From NCBI GenBank assembly GCA_020050375.1, contig JAGVKR010000777.1, positions 1-6,391 of the forward strand: DNA of 6,391 nucleotides, in the 5' to 3' direction. Shown here piece by piece: positions 3,942 to 6,391 of this stretch. Under the pieces are notes generated by a model, which was given only the letters and a program-made list of their open reading frames with translations, was not told the origin of the DNA and did no database searches. Numbering within the stretch: position 1 is the stretch's first letter; each line of letters starts with the position of its first letter. This DNA comes from Planctomycetales bacterium. GTDB taxonomy: Bacteria > Planctomycetota > Planctomycetia > Planctomycetales > Planctomycetaceae. Position numbers and translations under genes: made by a program.

Positions 3942-6209
3942 CTACGCCAACTGTTTGCGGAATCGGGTCACGCTCAGAGCGAGGATCACTGCACAGCAGA
4001 CGCAAAGTCCGATCACCTGCGGGACGAGATCGATCAAATCGGCATCCCGGAGCACGACCCCCCGCAGGATTTCCAGAAAATACGTGACGGGAATTCCGAA
4101 GGACAAAAGATAAATCGGCGCAGGCATTTCGCTCCGTGGAAACATGAAGCCCGAGAGAAGCACCGACGGCAGCATCAACAGGAAGGCGAACTGCATCGCC
4201 TGCAACTGAGTCTTCGCGACGGTCGAGACGAGCAGCCCCAGCCCAAGCGCGCACACCAGGAACAATACCGAGAGGGCCAGGAGCAGCCACAGGTTGCCGT
4301 GGATCGGCACGCCGAACACATAAACCATCACTGTCAGCACGATCAACATTTCGACGAAGCCAATGCAGGCGTAGGGAACAAGCTTGCCCAGGAGCAGCCC
4401 CATCCGCCCCACCGGGGTGACGAAGAGCTGCTCGAGCGTCCCCAACTCCCGCTCGCGGACGATGGCGAATGACGTCAAAAACAGCGTCACCAGTTGCATG
4501 ATGATCCCCACCAAACCCGGCACGAAGATGTGCGAGCTTTCGAGCGCCGGGTTGAACAACAGGCGCGGTCGCATCTCGATCGGGAGCGCGGCTTTACCCA
4601 CCGGGTCACGAGCCGGAACCCGCGCCGCCGATTCGGCCAGCGAGCGGGCGAGTTGAATCGACCGGTTTGTGCCGAGCAGGTTGGCCGCTTTGAGAGCGGT
4701 CGTTGCGACCTGCGAGTCGCTGCCGTCGATCAGCACCTGGACCTGCACCTGTTCACCGCGCATCAATCGCTCGGTGAAATCGGGAGGGATCCGCACGCCG
4801 ACTTTGGCGCGGCCGGACGAGATGGCGCGGCGGAACGTTTCATCGTCGTTGAGGCTGTCGATGATGGCGAATGTCCGTGTGTTGCGGAAGGCGTCGATTA
4901 ACTCGCGCGCCGACTTGCGCCCATCAAGATCGTGGACGACCGTCGGAATGTTGTCGATCTCGGTCTGGATGGCATAACCGAAGATCATCGTCTGGAGGAC
5001 GGGCACGACCAGCATGAAAAAGATGGTCGCCGGCTCGCGACGTATGTGCGAAAACTCTTTGAGCAACATCGCCGTCAGGCCCCAGAAGGGGCTCGTCTTC
5101 CCGGCGAGCGGGGGGCGTAAGCCCCCTGAAGGAGAGTCTGACGGAGAGCTACAGAGATCAGAGGTCAGCGAGTCAGAGACAGCGCTGGTCGTCTCTTCTG
5201 TAGTTTTGACCGCTGTCTTTTGTAGGTCTGGTTCAGGGGGCTTACGCCCTCCGCTCGCCGGGGCGCGCTCGGCGGCGCGGGTCAGCGTCACGAAGACGTC
5301 TTCGAGGCTGGGGGCGATCGGCCGGATGGGCACGCTTCCCTCGGGGAGCTGCAAAAGCCGGCAGATGTCGGCCTCGGTGCGGCGCTCGTCGACCAGGAGG
5401 TGAATTGTCTGACCGAACAGCGTCGCATCGGCAACGCCCTCCAGATGCCGCAGCCGCGAAAGATCCTCGGTTGGACGCGGCGTCTCAAGCTCGTAGCGCT
5501 TCGTGCCGGGAGGAGTGACGGCGGGGAGTTCCTTCAGCTCGTGCGGTTTCCCGCAGACGATCAGGCGCGACATATGGATGTACGCGACATCGGTGCAGCG
5601 CTCGGCTTCGTCCATGTAGTGCGTCGTGACGAACAGCGTCACGCCGCGTCCGGCCAGCTCGAACAACAGGTCCCAAAGGTCGCGGCGGGCCACCGGGTCG
5701 ATGCCGGCGGTCGGTTCGTCGAGAAAGAGGACTTCGGGCTCGTGGACGAGGGCGCAGGCCAGCGCCAATCGCTGCTTCCAGCCGCCCGAAAGCGTCCCCG
5801 CGAGCTGATCGAGCCGGTCGCCGATGCCGGTCAGTTCCTGCACGGCCCGCGACCGCTCGGCGAGCTTTTCGGGAGACAGTCCGTAGATCCGTCCGTAGAA
5901 CTCGATGTTCTCGCGAACGCTCAGATCGGCATAGAGACTGAACTTCTGCGACATGTAGCCGATGCGCCGCTTGATCGCTTCGGCCTCGGTCTCCACGTTG
6001 TAGCCCAGCACGCTCGCCGATCCGGCGGATGGGGCGAGCACGCCGCACAACATGCGGATGATCGTCGACTTGCCGCTGCCGTTGGGGCCCAGCAGGCCGA
6101 AGATTGCCCCGCGCCGCACCTGAAACGAAACCCGGTCGACCGCCTTTAAGGCGCCGAAGTCGCGACTGAGCTGTCGGACGTCGATGACGACAGGGGAGGG
6201 GTTGGGCAT
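3942..6209 (-). CDS. Fused ABC-2 type exporter: ATP-binding domain plus membrane permease
   Basis: This 755-residue protein joins an ABC ATPase to an ABC-2 permease, as in drug/lipid-type exporters of the YbhF/YbhS class. The ATPase (about 5-312) has Walker A GPNGSGKST (41-49), Q-loop Gln88, signature LSGGWKQRL (140-148), Walker B VLFLDEPT (160-167, Glu165 catalytic) and switch His197, so it looks active; it ends in SLEDVFVTLT, where free-standing ATPases of this class usually end. Residues 314-372 form a Ser/Thr/Pro-rich linker encoded by a repeat element. The permease (about 375-755) has a first helix at 395-414, a large extracytoplasmic domain to about 560, the coupling motif RERELGTLEQLFVTP (585-599) and five more helices near 561-584, 607-633, 640-665, 670-691 and 729-750. 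The start ATG at 6209 is the only one that fits, though no Shine-Dalgarno is seen. An HlyD-like adaptor and second permease, usual partners, are not in the window. Substrate unknown. Confidence 0.93.
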   Translation of the reverse strand: MPNPSPVVIDVRQLSRDFGALKAVDRVSFQVRRGAIFGLLGPNGSGKSTIIRMLCGVLAPSAGSASVLGYNVETEAEAIKRRIGYMSQKFSLYADLSVRENIEFYGRIYGLSPEKLAERSRAVQELTGIGDRLDQLAGTLSGGWKQRLALACALVHEPEVLFLDEPTAGIDPVARRDLWDLLFELAGRGVTLFVTTHYMDEAERCTDVAYIHMSRLIVCGKPHELKELPAVTPPGTKRYELETPRPTEDLSRLRHLEGVADATLFGQTIHLLVDERRTEADICRLLQLPEGSVPIRPIAPSLEDVFVTLTRAAERAPASGGRKPPEPDLQKTAVKTTEETTSAVSDSLTSDLCSSPSDSPSGGLRPPLAGKTSPFWGLTAMLLKEFSHIRREPATIFFMLVVPVLQTMIFGYAIQTEIDNIPTVVHDLDGRKSARELIDAFRNTRTFAIIDSLNDDETFRRAISSGRAKVGVRIPPDFTERLMRGEQVQVQVLIDGSDSQVATTALKAANLLGTNRSIQLARSLAESAARVPARDPVGKAALPIEMRPRLLFNPALESSHIFVPGLVGIIMQLVTLFLTSFAIVRERELGTLEQLFVTPVGRMGLLLGKLVPYACIGFVEMLIVLTVMVYVFGVPIHGNLWLLLALSVLFLVCALGLGLLVSTVAKTQLQAMQFAFLLMLPSVLLSGFMFPRSEMPAPIYLLSFGIPVTYFLEILRGVVLRDADLIDLVPQVIGLCVCCAVILALSVTRFRKQLA
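5100..5262. repeat. Inverted-repeat element translated as the inter-domain linker of the ABC fusion
   Basis: Arms at 5100-5130 and 5232-5262 are reverse complements at 30 of 31 positions, separated by 101 bp. Each arm holds its own hairpin: on the plus strand the left one is GGGGGC-GTAA-GCCCCC (5111-5126), a perfect 6-bp stem with a GNRA-type loop; the right one carries the single change and has one mismatch. On the coding (minus) strand the arms are read in frame as PASGGRKPPEP (residues 317-327) and SGGLRPPLAGK (361-371), and the middle as a Ser/Thr-rich stretch. From memory, SGGRKPP and GGLRPPLAG peptides recur in predicted planctomycete proteins as traces of one dispersed palindrome family; a genome search is needed to confirm. 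Confidence 0.82.
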
Positions 6210-6391
6210 GGGGACGTTGTGAGTGAGGTTGGTCGATTCCGATGGTTTCAGATTGAGAGACCGAGAGAATGAGAAACGGGGAGTGGGGGAGTGGGGGTGG
6301 CCTGATAAAAAGTTGGCAAAAAATCTCTGGTTGGGGTTGAAGGGAAAAGGAAAAACTGTTGCGCTCTTCGGTGTGAAAGTTTTGGATGGAA
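6210..6391. other. Non-coding upstream region of the ABC fusion gene with a G-rich tract
   Basis: I see no gene here on either strand. Nearest the ABC start the plus strand is purine-rich, with repeated GAGA and then runs of G at 6278-6281, 6285-6289 and 6293-6297 followed by GG at 6299-6300. From about 6301 to 6360 the composition turns AT-rich (several A4-A6 runs), which differs from the GC-rich genes and is where a minus-strand promoter would be expected. I could not pick out a convincing -35/-10 pair. No Shine-Dalgarno precedes the ATG at 6209. Confidence 0.4.

Noticed and set aside
3737..4472. Plus-strand ORFs across the second repeat and the end of the ABC gene
   Set aside because: They run through the palindrome and antisense to the permease domain; no family features.
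4494..6149. Several plus-strand ORFs opposite the ABC fusion gene
   Set aside because: All are antisense to a frame carrying complete Walker, signature and ABC-2 permease motifs.

Overview
The window looks like chromosomal DNA of a Planctomycetota bacterium: GC-rich, with little convincing Shine-Dalgarno use. Three things suggest the phylum. The first gene fragment ends in a C-terminus typical of the very abundant planctomycete DUF1553 (PSD1-type) proteins. There are three different palindromic repeat elements of a kind I associate with these genomes. Hydroxypyruvate-isomerase-like TIM-barrel genes are common there. No rRNA, tRNA, CRISPR array, transposase or phage gene is visible.

Layout, left to right. 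1-123 (+) is the tail of a DUF1553-type protein, followed closely by a small two-helix membrane protein of unknown function (137-637, +). A perfect 22-bp inverted repeat (665-716) separates these from two tandem minus-strand genes, 1630-2445 and 734-1519. These encode paralogous sugar/hydroxypyruvate isomerase-like TIM-barrel enzymes, about 69% identical by hand count, each starting behind nearly the same ribosome-binding leader. A 130-bp divergent spacer (2446-2575) leads to a plus-strand RbsC-type sugar ABC permease (2576-3712) that has no ATPase or binding-protein gene next to it in the window. A second repeat element (3743-3911), made of two related hairpins in inverted orientation, fills the convergent gap before the last gene. 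That gene (3942-6209, -) is a 755-residue fusion of an ABC ATPase and an ABC-2 type export permease. A third inverted-repeat element (5100-5262) lies inside it and is translated as the linker between the two domains. 6210-6391 is non-coding upstream DNA with a G-rich tract.

Functionally, the isomerases and the divergent permease probably form a small carbohydrate uptake and catabolism locus sharing one control region, but the substrate cannot be read from sequence. The ABC-2 fusion is an unrelated exporter-type system whose other parts (HlyD-like adaptor, second permease), if any, would lie beyond 6391. The most notable structural point is where the three palindromes sit: two in convergent intergenic gaps and one at a domain junction, where it appears to have been absorbed into a protein.
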